Source: Deltaproteobacteria bacterium
GTDB taxonomy: Bacteria; Desulfobacterota; Desulfobacteria; Desulfobacterales; JAFDFH01
NCBI GenBank assembly: GCA_019309945.1
Contig: JAFDFH010000193.1
Coordinates: 1 to 5,502 of the forward strand
Length of the DNA stretch: 5,502 nucleotides
Direction: 5' to 3'
This document shows, piece after piece, positions 1 to 4,708 of the stretch. The translations under genes were made by a program, and so were the position numbers. Positions within the stretch are counted from its first letter, which is position 1. The number at the start of each line of letters is the position of its first letter. Below the pieces are notes generated by a model. The model was not told where the DNA came from. It did not search any database and saw only the letters and a program-made list of their open reading frames with translations.

Positions 1-507
1 AACCACATAAACACCTTGAGCAGCAAAGACTACTCAAATTTAAAGGGTGTGCGGTCGCTCGATTTTGTTCTCATGTTCATGCCTATCGAAGCTGCATTTA
101 TGGCCGCGTTTCAGCATGATGAAAAGCTTTTTTCGGATGCCTTTGAGCGCAAAATTGTTATCGTAACCCCGACCACCTTGCTGGCCACGTTGCGTACCAT
201 TGAAAATATTTGGCGGTATGAACGCCGGAACCAGAATGCTCAGGCCATCGCCGAAAGGGCCGGAGCCCTTTACGACAAGCTGTGCGGGTTTATTGAAGAT
301 ATGGAAAAATTGGGAAAACAGTTGAATACGGTTCACAGCACATATGACGCAGCTATGAAAAAACTGACACTCGGCAAGGGCAATCTTATCAGCCAGGCAA
401 GTCGGTTTGTGGAACTGGGTGTAAAGGTTAAAAAAGCATTGCCCAAATCTGTAACTGAAATTGCCGAGATAGAAACAGAAGTAGATCCTGAAGCAACCGT
501 CATATAG
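1..507 (+). CDS. rmuC: DNA recombination protein RmuC, C-terminal part (5' end outside window)
   Basis: The frame is open from base 1 and ends at TAG 505-507, giving 168 codons with no start of its own. The translation carries the conserved RmuC C-terminal core: a HINTLSSKDY stretch at the window edge, then SLDFVLMFMPIE, the V-T-P-T-T-L segment, and TLRTIENIWRYERRNQNA. A helical, lysine-rich tail containing GKGNLISQ and a final acidic segment follow. Full RmuC proteins are about 450-500 residues, with an N-terminal membrane anchor and coiled coil followed by a PDDEXK-like nuclease core; only the end of the core and the tail are visible here. RmuC is a core-type protein that limits DNA inversions at short inverted repeats, and it is probably anchored at the inner membrane. 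A TTG at 16 could be mistaken for a start, but homology continues upstream to the window edge. As a chromosomal gene it marks the left border of the accessory material. Confidence 0.95.
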   Translation, partial: NHINTLSSKDYSNLKGVRSLDFVLMFMPIEAAFMAAFQHDEKLFSDAFERKIVIVTPTTLLATLRTIENIWRYERRNQNAQAIAERAGALYDKLCGFIEDMEKLGKQLNTVHSTYDAAMKKLTLGKGNLISQASRFVELGVKVKKALPKSVTEIAEIETEVDPEATVI

Positions 508-801
508 GGGCGCTTAACCGAATGCTGATGTTTTCGTTTTAATTAGAACATGAGCACCGCAACCGTCTTTTAATTTGACTGGAGTTTTCGCGTGGCGTCC
601 AAATTTGGATGGGTTGATTATGCTTGATGATTTATTGACGCATCTTGTAAAATTTCATGTATTTTTTCAAAATAGCTATACAATTTGTCTGAATCGGTTA
701 TCTTTGTGTATGTTGTTACTCTAACATTTTAATAATCTTGACTAATTACTCGTTTATAGATTACATTCTTCTAGTTTTTTCACAATCACGAACCTGATAA
801 C
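508..801. other. AT-rich intergenic gap after rmuC
   Basis: No gene could be supported on either strand in this roughly 300-base stretch. It is markedly AT-rich from about 640 onward. A short palindrome (CCAAATTTGG) lies near 599-608. TTGACT at 738-743 with TTACAT at 761-766 (17-base spacer) is a weak sigma70-like pair: the -35 is good and the -10 poor. No convincing intrinsic terminator directly follows rmuC. Confidence 0.5.
738..766 (+). promoter_or_regulatory. weak candidate sigma70 promoter
   Basis: TTGACT matches the -35 consensus at 5 of 6 positions, and TTACAT, 17 bases downstream, matches the -10 at 3 of 6. The surroundings are AT-rich, and a strong ribosome-binding sequence follows at 802-808. 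The weak -10 makes this tentative. Confidence 0.2.
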
Positions 802-814
802 AAAGGAGATTGAT

Positions 815-853
815 GTGATTTTATATAAAACCCCTATCTTCGACGTGAGATAG
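815..853 (+). CDS. possible 12-residue leader peptide overlapping the terminator
   Basis: A strong AAAGGAG ribosome-binding sequence (802-808) lies 6 bases before a GTG at 815. The GTG opens a 12-codon frame (MILYKTPIFDVR) that stops at TAG 851-853. The coding stretch runs through the whole left arm and loop of the terminator hairpin at 828-859 and stops inside the right arm. A ribosome on it would therefore cover the left arm. This is what is expected of a translated leader that controls termination, but no run of a single amino acid codon points to a sensed metabolite. It could instead be a chance frame behind a leftover ribosome-binding site. I do not recognise the peptide. Confidence 0.25.
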   Translation: MILYKTPIFDVR

Positions 854-867
854 GGGTTTGTTTTTTT
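828..867 (+). terminator. intrinsic terminator, perfect 12-bp stem and T-run
   Basis: Left arm 828-839 (AAACCCCTATCT) is perfectly complementary to right arm 848-859, with an 8-base loop, and T-rich sequence follows at 861-867. The strong orientation is +. Reading from the other strand, the stem is followed by TTTTATAT, so it may also work weakly in reverse. It lies 32 bases before the start of the TcmP-like stub, so it insulates or attenuates the genes downstream. Confidence 0.85.
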
Positions 868-899
868 GAAATGGCAAAGAGAGTCGATTGGAGTGAGGA

Positions 900-941
900 A
901 TGACTGGCAAATTAAGATATGACGAAATTGGATACTGGTAA
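900..941 (+). pseudogene. 13-codon stub resembling the N-terminus of a TcmP (three-Cys-motif partner) protein
   Basis: ATG at 900 is preceded by a good ribosome-binding sequence (GGAGTGAGG, 890-898) and encodes MTGKLRYDEIGYW before TAA 939-941. From memory of the family, a Y-D-E-I-G-Y-W-S-E type motif lies near the N-terminus of three-Cys-motif partner proteins (TcmP), which are normally several hundred residues long. TcmP genes are known to sit next to DUF5131 genes, and a DUF5131 copy starts only 23 bases downstream. I infer that a tcmP gene once stood here and lost nearly all of its body while keeping its start and the downstream ribosome-binding site. The match is short, so it needs a database comparison. 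An alternative is a small uORF whose translation feeds the next gene. Confidence 0.5.
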
Positions 942-964
942 CATAAAGACAGGGGAGGGAGCTG

Positions 965-1416
965 ATGGTTGCAAAATCAGCTATTGAATGGACCGAACAA
1001 ACCTGGAATCCGACGACGGGTTGCACCAAGGTCTCACCCGGTTGCAAAAATTGCTATGCGGAAATTATGGCACGTCGCTTAAAGGCCATGGGTCTCAAGG
1101 GATATGAAAACGGATTTTCTCTTACACTGCAGCCAGATCGGCTAAAGGAACCTCTGAGCCGAAAAAAGCCTACTGTTTATTTTGTCAATTCCATGAGCGA
1201 TCTGTTTCATGAGGATATCCCCGAAGCATATATCCGGCAGGTCTTTGATGTAATAAAAAACGTTCCACAACATACTTTTCAGATTTTTTTAAGCAATGGG
1301 GCGGCTGGGGCGCAGATGGGAAAAAACGATCAAAAAAAGCAAATGGGAGACTACTATTCGGACGTACATGGGATAACATGCCCGATGCATTAAGACCGTC
1401 CTATGTTCCCTGTTAA
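965..1416 (+). pseudogene. broken DUF5131 (phage Gp37/Gp68, three-Cys motif) gene, copy 1
   Basis: The gene has an excellent ribosome-binding site (GGAGG, 954-958) and ATG at 965. Residues 1-106 match the intact copy at 4705 almost exactly, with 9 differences in the first 316 bases, and include the C-x6-C-x2-C cluster at Cys20, Cys27 and Cys30. After base ~1284 about 307 bases are missing relative to the intact copy, in a T-rich stretch (1284-1290). Because 307 is not a multiple of three, the frame shifts: translation from 965 runs through a nonsense tail to 1393. The original C-terminus (F-K-Q-W-G-G-W-G to Y-V-P-C) survives in another frame from about 1288 to TAA 1414-1416. The lost part is about residues 107-209 of the intact protein. 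The remaining 142-residue product keeps the cysteine motif but lacks the middle of the fold, so I call it a pseudogene. Confidence 0.9.
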
Positions 1417-1442
1417 CTTACATTGCTTTAGACTTCCGTCCT
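967..1442 (+). repeat. direct repeat, left copy (DUF5131 body plus tail)
   Basis: This segment matches 4707-5489 in the same orientation apart from the ~307-base deletion. Similarity begins at the start codon (only GATG is shared just before it) and continues about 26 bases past the stop codon into non-coding sequence ending ACTTCCGTCCT. The ribosome-binding regions of the two copies are unrelated. Confidence 0.9.
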
Positions 1443-1458
1443 GCAGATACATGATAAT
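1429..1458 (+). promoter_or_regulatory. candidate promoter for the MNT-HEPN pair
   Basis: TAGACT (1429-1434) and GATAAT (1453-1458) are separated by 18 bases and lie just upstream of the nucleotidyltransferase start. The -10 matches at 5 of 6 positions and the -35 at 4 of 6. Part of the -35 lies in the tail of the duplicated segment. No separate operator repeat is evident. Confidence 0.3.
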
Positions 1459-1474
1459 CTTTTAACGGAGAATT

Positions 1475-1813
1475 ATGATGAAAGAATCCGATACAACAAA
1501 CAACCAAATCCTGGATGAGCTGATTCGTAGAATCCTGCAGGTCGTCCAGCCGAAACGACTGATTCTTTTCGGTTCGGCGGCACGCGGAGAGATAAATCCT
1601 GAAAGCGACCTAGACGTCCTGGTCGTAATGCCGGACGGCATTCACCGCAGGCGTACCGCTCAGACCATTTACCGCAGCCTAACAGGACTGGGTGTGGCCA
1701 AGGACATCATTGTGGTGACGGAAACAGATGTCAAAGAGCATGGCGAGAACACTTCCCTGGTACTCTATCCGGCGCTACGGGAAGGAAAGGAGCTCTATTA
1801 TGCCACAGGATAA
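1475..1813 (+). CDS. MNT-type nucleotidyltransferase, probable antitoxin of a HEPN pair
   Basis: This is a 112-residue minimal nucleotidyltransferase. The G-S-x-x-R-G motif is at residues 33-38 (GSAARGE), the first two metal-binding acids are D45 and D47 in S-D-L-D-V-L-V-V, and a third acid is likely D77 in K-D-I-I-V-V. These are the catalytic elements of the polymerase-beta fold NTases, so the enzyme appears intact. In characterised MntA/HepT systems the MNT protein transfers AMP units to the HEPN toxin and silences it; here this is inferred from the gene pair. ATG 1475 and ATG 1478 are both possible starts: ACGGAG (1465-1470) lies 4 and 7 bases upstream, so 1478 has the better spacing. The end overlaps the HEPN gene by 14 bases, which suggests coupled translation. 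It could also be called an NTP_transf_2 protein of unknown target. Confidence 0.9.
   Translation: MMKESDTTNNQILDELIRRILQVVQPKRLILFGSAARGEINPESDLDVLVVMPDGIHRRRTAQTIYRSLTGLGVAKDIIVVTETDVKEHGENTSLVLYPALREGKELYYATG
1786..1792 (+). promoter_or_regulatory. ribosome-binding site that fixes the HEPN start
   Basis: AAAGGAG inside the last codons of the nucleotidyltransferase gene lies 7 bases before ATG 1800. The longer in-frame ATG at 1728 has no such site and would add 24 residues overlapping the upstream gene, so 1800 is preferred. Confidence 0.8.
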
Positions 1814-2207
1814 ACATGTTCCCGGCTCTTCTGAGGATTGGCTTGCACGCGCGATTGGTGACCTGGCCTTAGCCCGTGTCCCTCTGCCCGACGAAGGGTA
1901 TTATGAAGACTTGTGCTTTCATGCTCAGCAGGCGGCGGAAAAAGCCATTAAGGCGGTATATAAGAAACACGATCTGACATTTCGCTACACCCATGATCTG
2001 GGAGAACTTTTAGCAGACCTTATGGACAAGGGAATAACCATTCCGCCTGAAGTAGAAGCGGCTCAGATCCTTACTGCTTACGCCTGGGAAGCACGATATC
2101 CAGGCCTTGCAGAACCTGTGCCGGACGAAGAATACCGTGAGGCCATCCAGCAGGCCGATGACGTTGTGCGGTGGGCCAAAAATCTTATCAAAGGTCATTC
2201 GTCATGA
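1800..2207 (+). CDS. HEPN domain protein, probable RNase toxin
   Basis: This 135-residue, mostly helical protein is of the HEPN type found beside small nucleotidyltransferases (Pfam HEPN family PF05168). Supporting sequence includes D-W-L-A-R-A near residue 13, the hallmark C-F-H-A-Q-Q-A-A-E-K-A-I-K-A at 39-52, R62-Y-T-H65-D-L, and A-R-Y-P-G at 98-102 followed by E-E-Y-x-x-A-I and a C-terminal helix. It resembles the HI0074 / nucleotidyltransferase-substrate type more than the DUF86 HepT type. The classical R-x4-6-H RNase motif is not evident; the nearest is R62-x2-H65. RNase activity is therefore likely from context but not shown by the motif. It is encoded downstream of its MNT partner with a 14-base overlap, and its stop overlaps a further ATG (ATGA at 2204-2207). 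Confidence 0.88.
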   Translation: MPQDKHVPGSSEDWLARAIGDLALARVPLPDEGYYEDLCFHAQQAAEKAIKAVYKKHDLTFRYTHDLGELLADLMDKGITIPPEVEAAQILTAYAWEARYPGLAEPVPDEEYREAIQQADDVVRWAKNLIKGHSS

Positions 2208-2257
2208 TTCCCAAAGGGTGCAAACGACTGACTGAAGGTAACCCCTTTATCAAATAA
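2204..2257 (+). pseudogene. 17-codon coupled stub, possibly the N-terminus of a DUF1156-type methyltransferase gene
   Basis: ATG 2204-2206 overlaps the HEPN stop TGA 2205-2207, and AAAGG at 2190-2194 provides a ribosome-binding site 9 bases upstream. The frame reads MIPKGCKRLTEGNPFIK and stops at TAA 2255-2257. The opening I-P-K-G-C-K-R-L resembles, from memory, the N-terminus of large DUF1156 DNA methyltransferases (I-P-K-x-C-K-R-L-A-E-V-D-F-P-I). This would make it the first few codons of a gene otherwise deleted. The similarity covers only about 10 residues, so a chance frame or a small coupled peptide remains possible. Confidence 0.35.
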
Positions 2258-2335
2258 ATCAGAGGTTAAGACAGAAACTTATAATTTTATGTCCCGGAAG
2301 TTCCCCTCATAATGAGATAAGGGGTTTCGTATTTT
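2258..2335. other. short gap with a weak hairpin
   Basis: TATAAT occurs at 2280-2285 without a convincing -35. At 2303-2324 an imperfect hairpin (CCCCTCA/TGAG...GGGG) is followed by TTTCGTATTTT and may be a weak or decayed terminator after the HEPN unit. Its right side (TGAGATAAGGGGTTT, 2313-2327) resembles that of the strong terminator at 846-859. Confidence 0.4.
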
Positions 2336-2776
2336 AAGATCAATGATTTGCTGCGCCAACGAGGCCTGAAACTTGAATACATGGACGAACGGGGTAGCGG
2401 TATCCGTCGCATGCGGTTTGCCATGAAAGAAAAGAAACTGCCGGTGCCTCAATTTCGTATAAACAATGGGGAATTCTCGGTAACATTATACGATACACCT
2501 GCACCCGATGTCGTTCAACTTGCGACAACGGAGAAAGAGGATATCCGAATCGCCCCAACACCGGATAATGCTGTCGAATCCAAAGAGGCTCAATTAATAC
2601 AATTGGTTCGTGCAAACGGATATGCTACAACCGCCATGTGTGTTCAAAAACTGGGATTCTCCCGTGATACGGCGTGGCGTCTGTTGAGCCGCCTGACAAA
2701 GGAGGGGGTTCTGAAAAAAACCGGATCCGGCCGAGGAACCCGATACTATTTGACCAAAGCGCCTGACCAGGCGTAA
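2321..2776 (+). pseudogene. C-terminal fragment of an AlbA_2/HATPase_c_4-type transcriptional regulator
   Basis: The frame is open from 2321 and ends at TAA 2774-2776. The recognisable protein begins near 2339 with I-N-D-L-L-R-Q-R-G-L-K-L-E-Y, followed by D-E-R-G-S-G-I-R-R-M. The last element is the glycine-rich end of the HATPase_c_4 domain in COG2865 'RecG-like' regulators. A variable linker follows, then a winged-helix-like segment (E-A-Q-L-I-Q-L-V to G-V-L-K-K-T-G-S-G-R-G-T-R-Y-Y-L, about 2578-2750). The N-terminal AlbA_2 (Schlafen-type) domain and most of the ATPase domain are absent. There is no ribosome-binding site before TTG 2348 or ATG 2381, so I treat it as a 5'-truncated remnant. 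Intact relatives regulate transcription and often sit near mobile or defence genes. Confidence 0.8.
2338..2382 (+). repeat. 45-base direct repeat shared with 3255-3299
   Basis: The two 45-base segments match at 38 positions. Both encode I-N-x-L-L-R-Q-R-G-L-K-L-E in their respective frames, and most differences are silent. This indicates two related regulator genes rather than a mobile repeat. Confidence 0.8.
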
Positions 2777-2785
2777 TTCAGGCGC
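2759..2785. repeat. 8-bp inverted repeat at the end of the regulator fragment
   Basis: GCGCCTGA (2759-2766) and TCAGGCGC (2778-2785) are exact inverse complements around an 11-base loop that contains the stop codon. No T-run follows, so it is not a convincing terminator. It is followed by a short tandem-like stretch, TAATCGGGC twice (2786-2806). Confidence 0.4.
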
Positions 2786-2816
2786 TAATCGGGCATTAAT
2801 CGGGCGCAAAAAATAA

Positions 2817-3218
2817 ATCAGATACAAGTCAGGCGAAAAATTCGTATTGCCCAATGGTTTTGATTTAGATGAATTCACCAGACATAGCTTCAAGGTCATG
2901 CAGGATGATCTCCATACCGTCAAAATACGAATTTCGTCAGCCTGGGCAAGATACATCGGTGAGAAAATCTGGCACGAAAGCCAAAGATCTCGTAAATTAT
3001 CTGATGGGTCTTTGGAACTAACTTTTCAAGTCGCTGGACTGGATGAAATCAAGCAATGGATCATGAGTTTAGGACCCGAAGTTTATGTTGAAGAACCTGA
3101 AAGGCTGAGAGATATGGTCAAAGCCGACTTGAAGAAAACACTGGGGCAGTATAAAGAGATGGGTCATACATACTTGGCGCCTGATGTGCTGGAAAGCCGG
3201 GTCGATTATGCCCGATAA
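2817..3218 (+). pseudogene. C-terminal fragment of a WYL-domain transcriptional regulator (WCX region)
   Basis: The frame is open after TAA 2814-2816 and ends at TAA 3216-3218. Recognisable sequence starts near 2838 (K-F-V-L-P-N-G-F-D-L-D-E-F). It continues with the usual WCX layout: S-F-K-V-M, V-K-I-R-I-S-S-A-W-A-R-Y-I, then L-E-L-T-F-Q-V-A-G-L-D-E-I-K-Q-W-I-M-S-L-G and an E-P-E-R-L-R-D-M helix. In intact relatives (about 320 residues) this part follows an N-terminal helix-turn-helix and a WYL ligand-binding domain. Both are missing, so the DNA-binding function is gone. The only candidate start, TTG 2847, lacks a ribosome-binding site. It lies between two AlbA-type fragments, so the local order results from several deletions. 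Identification rests on the family pattern and is fairly firm. Confidence 0.75.
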
Positions 3219-3369
3219 TGCCCGTCACAGAAACGGTAGTCTTCTTATTGCCATGATCAACGGTTTACTGCGTCAACGAGGTCTGAAACTTGAACATATT
3301 GCAGGGCTGAAGGAAGAAGCTGCCGAGTTTTGTAAAAGAAGTTTTGTGAAAAACGAGGCTGTACGTTGA
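3208..3369 (+). pseudogene. second short fragment of an AlbA-type regulator
   Basis: The frame from ATG 3208 to TGA 3367-3369 contains R-H-R-N-G-S-L-L-I-A-M-I-N-G-L-L-R-Q-R-G-L-K-L-E. This matches the fragment starting near 2339 and extends further to the N-terminal side (R-N-x-x-L-I-A, a pattern found in the HATPase_c_4 domain). After L-E-H-I-A-G the similarity ends and the rest is unrecognised. The ATG has no ribosome-binding site. I see it as a remnant of a diverged sister gene. Confidence 0.6.
3255..3299 (+). repeat. 45-base direct repeat shared with 2338-2382
   Basis: This is the right copy of the coding repeat described at 2338-2382 (38 of 45 bases identical), 917 bases downstream in the same orientation. 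Confidence 0.8.
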
Positions 3370-3580
3370 TATACACTGATGATCCGGATCGAAAAATATT
3401 TAAAGACCAGAAAGTTTGGATAGAGGTTACAATTTGTGACCTCCAATTAACGGATAAAAATTGAGCAAACGTGGCCGGCAATATCTTGATATCGTATGAT
3501 AATTTACACTAATCACTGATCAAGGTTTGACCCCGCTCATTGGAAACAGAAATAATGGAGATGCTCAAGGGGGTGACCGG
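3370..3580. other. degraded gap before the nuclease gene
   Basis: No intact gene was found. A frame from TTG 3366 to TGA 3462-3464 (32 residues, D-D-P-D-R-K-I-F-K-D-Q-K-V-W-I-E-V) has protein-like composition but no ribosome-binding site and no family that I recognise. TATGATAAT at 3495-3503 could be a -10 region without a good -35. Just before the nuclease, ATG 3555 opens a 9-codon frame (MEMLKGVTG) whose TGA (3582-3584) overlaps the nuclease ATG as ATGA. That frame is open back to 3531, so it may be the leftover end of a lost upstream operon gene. Confidence 0.4.
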
Positions 3581-4708
3581 ATGAAAGAACTTCCCATGAA
3601 ATCTTATGGGCCTTTATTGGAAGACATTGCTCAAGTTCTTGCTAAGTCACGCAGACAGGCGGCAAAAACGGTTAATGCCATTCTTGCCGCGACGTATTGG
3701 AAAATCGGGCGACATATCGTGGAATTCCAGCAGAAAGGGGAGGAACGCGCAGCCTATGGCGAGGCGTTGCTTAAACGGCTGTCTAAGGATTTAATCGCAC
3801 GGTTTGGCCGCGGTTTTTCTGAGGACAATCTGGAGAACATGCGGCAGTTCTACCTGACCTATCCTTTGGAAAAAATTTCCGAGACACTGTCTCGGAAATT
3901 GTCTGTATCCCAAAAATCCGAGACAGTGTCTCGGATTTTTGATCTTGCGGACCTAACTTCGGCCTTTACGCTGTCCTGGTCCCATTATGTGCTTCTTGTA
4001 AAAAGAAGCCGTTCTCCGGAAGCCCGCGGTTTTTATGAAGCCGAAGCCCTGAGCGGCGGCTGGTCGGTGCGCCAGTTAGAGCGGCAGATCAACTCCCAGT
4101 TTTACGAGCGCACAGCGCTTTCAAAGAACAAAGCGGTCATGCTCCAGAAGGGCGGCGAACAGCAGCCGGAAGATATCGTATCCCCGGAAGCAGCCCTGAA
4201 AGACCCTTATGTGCTGGAATTCTTGGGCCTCAAAGATGAATACTCCGAAAGCGATCTTGAAGAAGCGCTCATCAGACATCTGGAAACTTTTTTGTTGGAG
4301 TTGGGCGGTGATTTTACCTTTGTCGCGCGCCAGAAGCGCCTCAGAATCGGCGACGAGTGGTTCCGGGTTGATCTGGTGTTTTTTCACCGCAGACTGCGAT
4401 GCCTGGTATTGATCGATTTGAAACTGGGCAAGTTTACCCACGCCGATGCCGGACAGATGCATCTGTACCTCAATTACGCCCGCGAGAACTGGACCCATCC
4501 CGAGGAAAACCCGCCGGTCGGACTGATACTGTGCGCTTACAAAAACACGGCCGTGGCAAAATACGCCCTTGAAGGACTTCCCAATAAGGTCATGGCCGCC
4601 CAATATAAAACAACCCTGCCTGATGAACGCCTGCTGGCCGAGGAATTGGAACGCACGCGGAAAATTCTGGAGATTAGTGGACGTGTGCAAAGAGAGGCGG
4701 GACGATGA
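3581..4708 (+). CDS. YhcG/DUF1016-family PDDEXK nuclease domain protein
   Basis: This 375-residue protein contains the DUF1016 N-terminal helical domain (about residues 8-175: Y-W-x-I-G-R-x-I-V-E-x-Q, G-R-G-F-S-E-D-N-L-x-N-M-R-Q-F, L-S-W-S-H-Y, Y-E-x-E-A-L-x-G-G-W-S-V-R-Q-L-x-R-Q-I). A C-terminal PDDEXK-type nuclease domain follows (about 200-345). Likely catalytic residues are E235, D264 in R-V-D-L-V-F-F, D279 and K281 in V-L-I-D-L-K-L-G, and Q292 in A-G-Q-M. All are present, so the active site looks intact. Intact relatives are common in accessory regions near restriction-modification genes, and their role is not settled. ATG 3581 is chosen because AGGGGG (3568-3573) lies 7 bases upstream; TTG 3527 lacks such a site. 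Two palindromes sit inside the gene at 3874-3941 (residues ~99-120). The stop overlaps the next ATG, indicating coupling to DUF5131. Confidence 0.93.
   Translation: MKELPMKSYGPLLEDIAQVLAKSRRQAAKTVNAILAATYWKIGRHIVEFQQKGEERAAYGEALLKRLSKDLIARFGRGFSEDNLENMRQFYLTYPLEKISETLSRKLSVSQKSETVSRIFDLADLTSAFTLSWSHYVLLVKRSRSPEARGFYEAEALSGGWSVRQLERQINSQFYERTALSKNKAVMLQKGGEQQPEDIVSPEAALKDPYVLEFLGLKDEYSESDLEEALIRHLETFLLELGGDFTFVARQKRLRIGDEWFRVDLVFFHRRLRCLVLIDLKLGKFTHADAGQMHLYLNYARENWTHPEENPPVGLILCAYKNTAVAKYALEGLPNKVMAAQYKTTLPDERLLAEELERTRKILEISGRVQREAGR
3874..3900. repeat. palindrome 1 inside the nuclease gene, 13-bp arms
   Basis: Arms 3874-3886 and 3888-3900 are perfectly complementary around the single base 3887 (core TCCGAGACACTGTCTCGGA). 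In frame it encodes S-E-T-L-S-R. The core is shared with the second palindrome 39 bases (13 codons) downstream. Confidence 0.95.
3911..3941. repeat. palindrome 2 inside the nuclease gene, 15-bp arms, terminator-like
   Basis: Arms 3911-3925 and 3927-3941 are perfectly complementary around base 3926 (core TCCGAGACAGTGTCTCGGA). It encodes S-E-T-V-S-R in the same codon register as palindrome 1. The right arm ends in TTTTT, so the transcript would form a GC-containing hairpin followed by U's inside the coding region. Confidence 0.95.

Noticed and set aside
1728..1799. Longer N-terminus for the HEPN protein from ATG 1728
   Set aside because: There is no ribosome-binding site, it would overlap the nucleotidyltransferase by 86 bases, and the added residues look unlike HEPN; ATG 1800 has AAAGGAG at ideal spacing.
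2280..2285. Perfect TATAAT as a promoter for the regulator fragment
   Set aside because: No acceptable -35 lies 15-19 bases upstream, and the downstream gene is a remnant without a start.
3521..3540. CAAGGTTTGACCCC motif as the edge of a transposon or REP element
   Set aside because: It resembles short motifs sometimes seen near transposases, but there is no transposase, inverted partner or target duplication here.
3527..3580. Extended start of the nuclease at TTG 3527
   Set aside because: There is no ribosome-binding sequence and no family similarity in the added 18 residues.
3874..3941. Two palindromic repeats as a mini CRISPR array
   Set aside because: There are only two units, fully inside a coding frame, the repeats are palindromic with a tiny coding spacer, and no cas genes are present.
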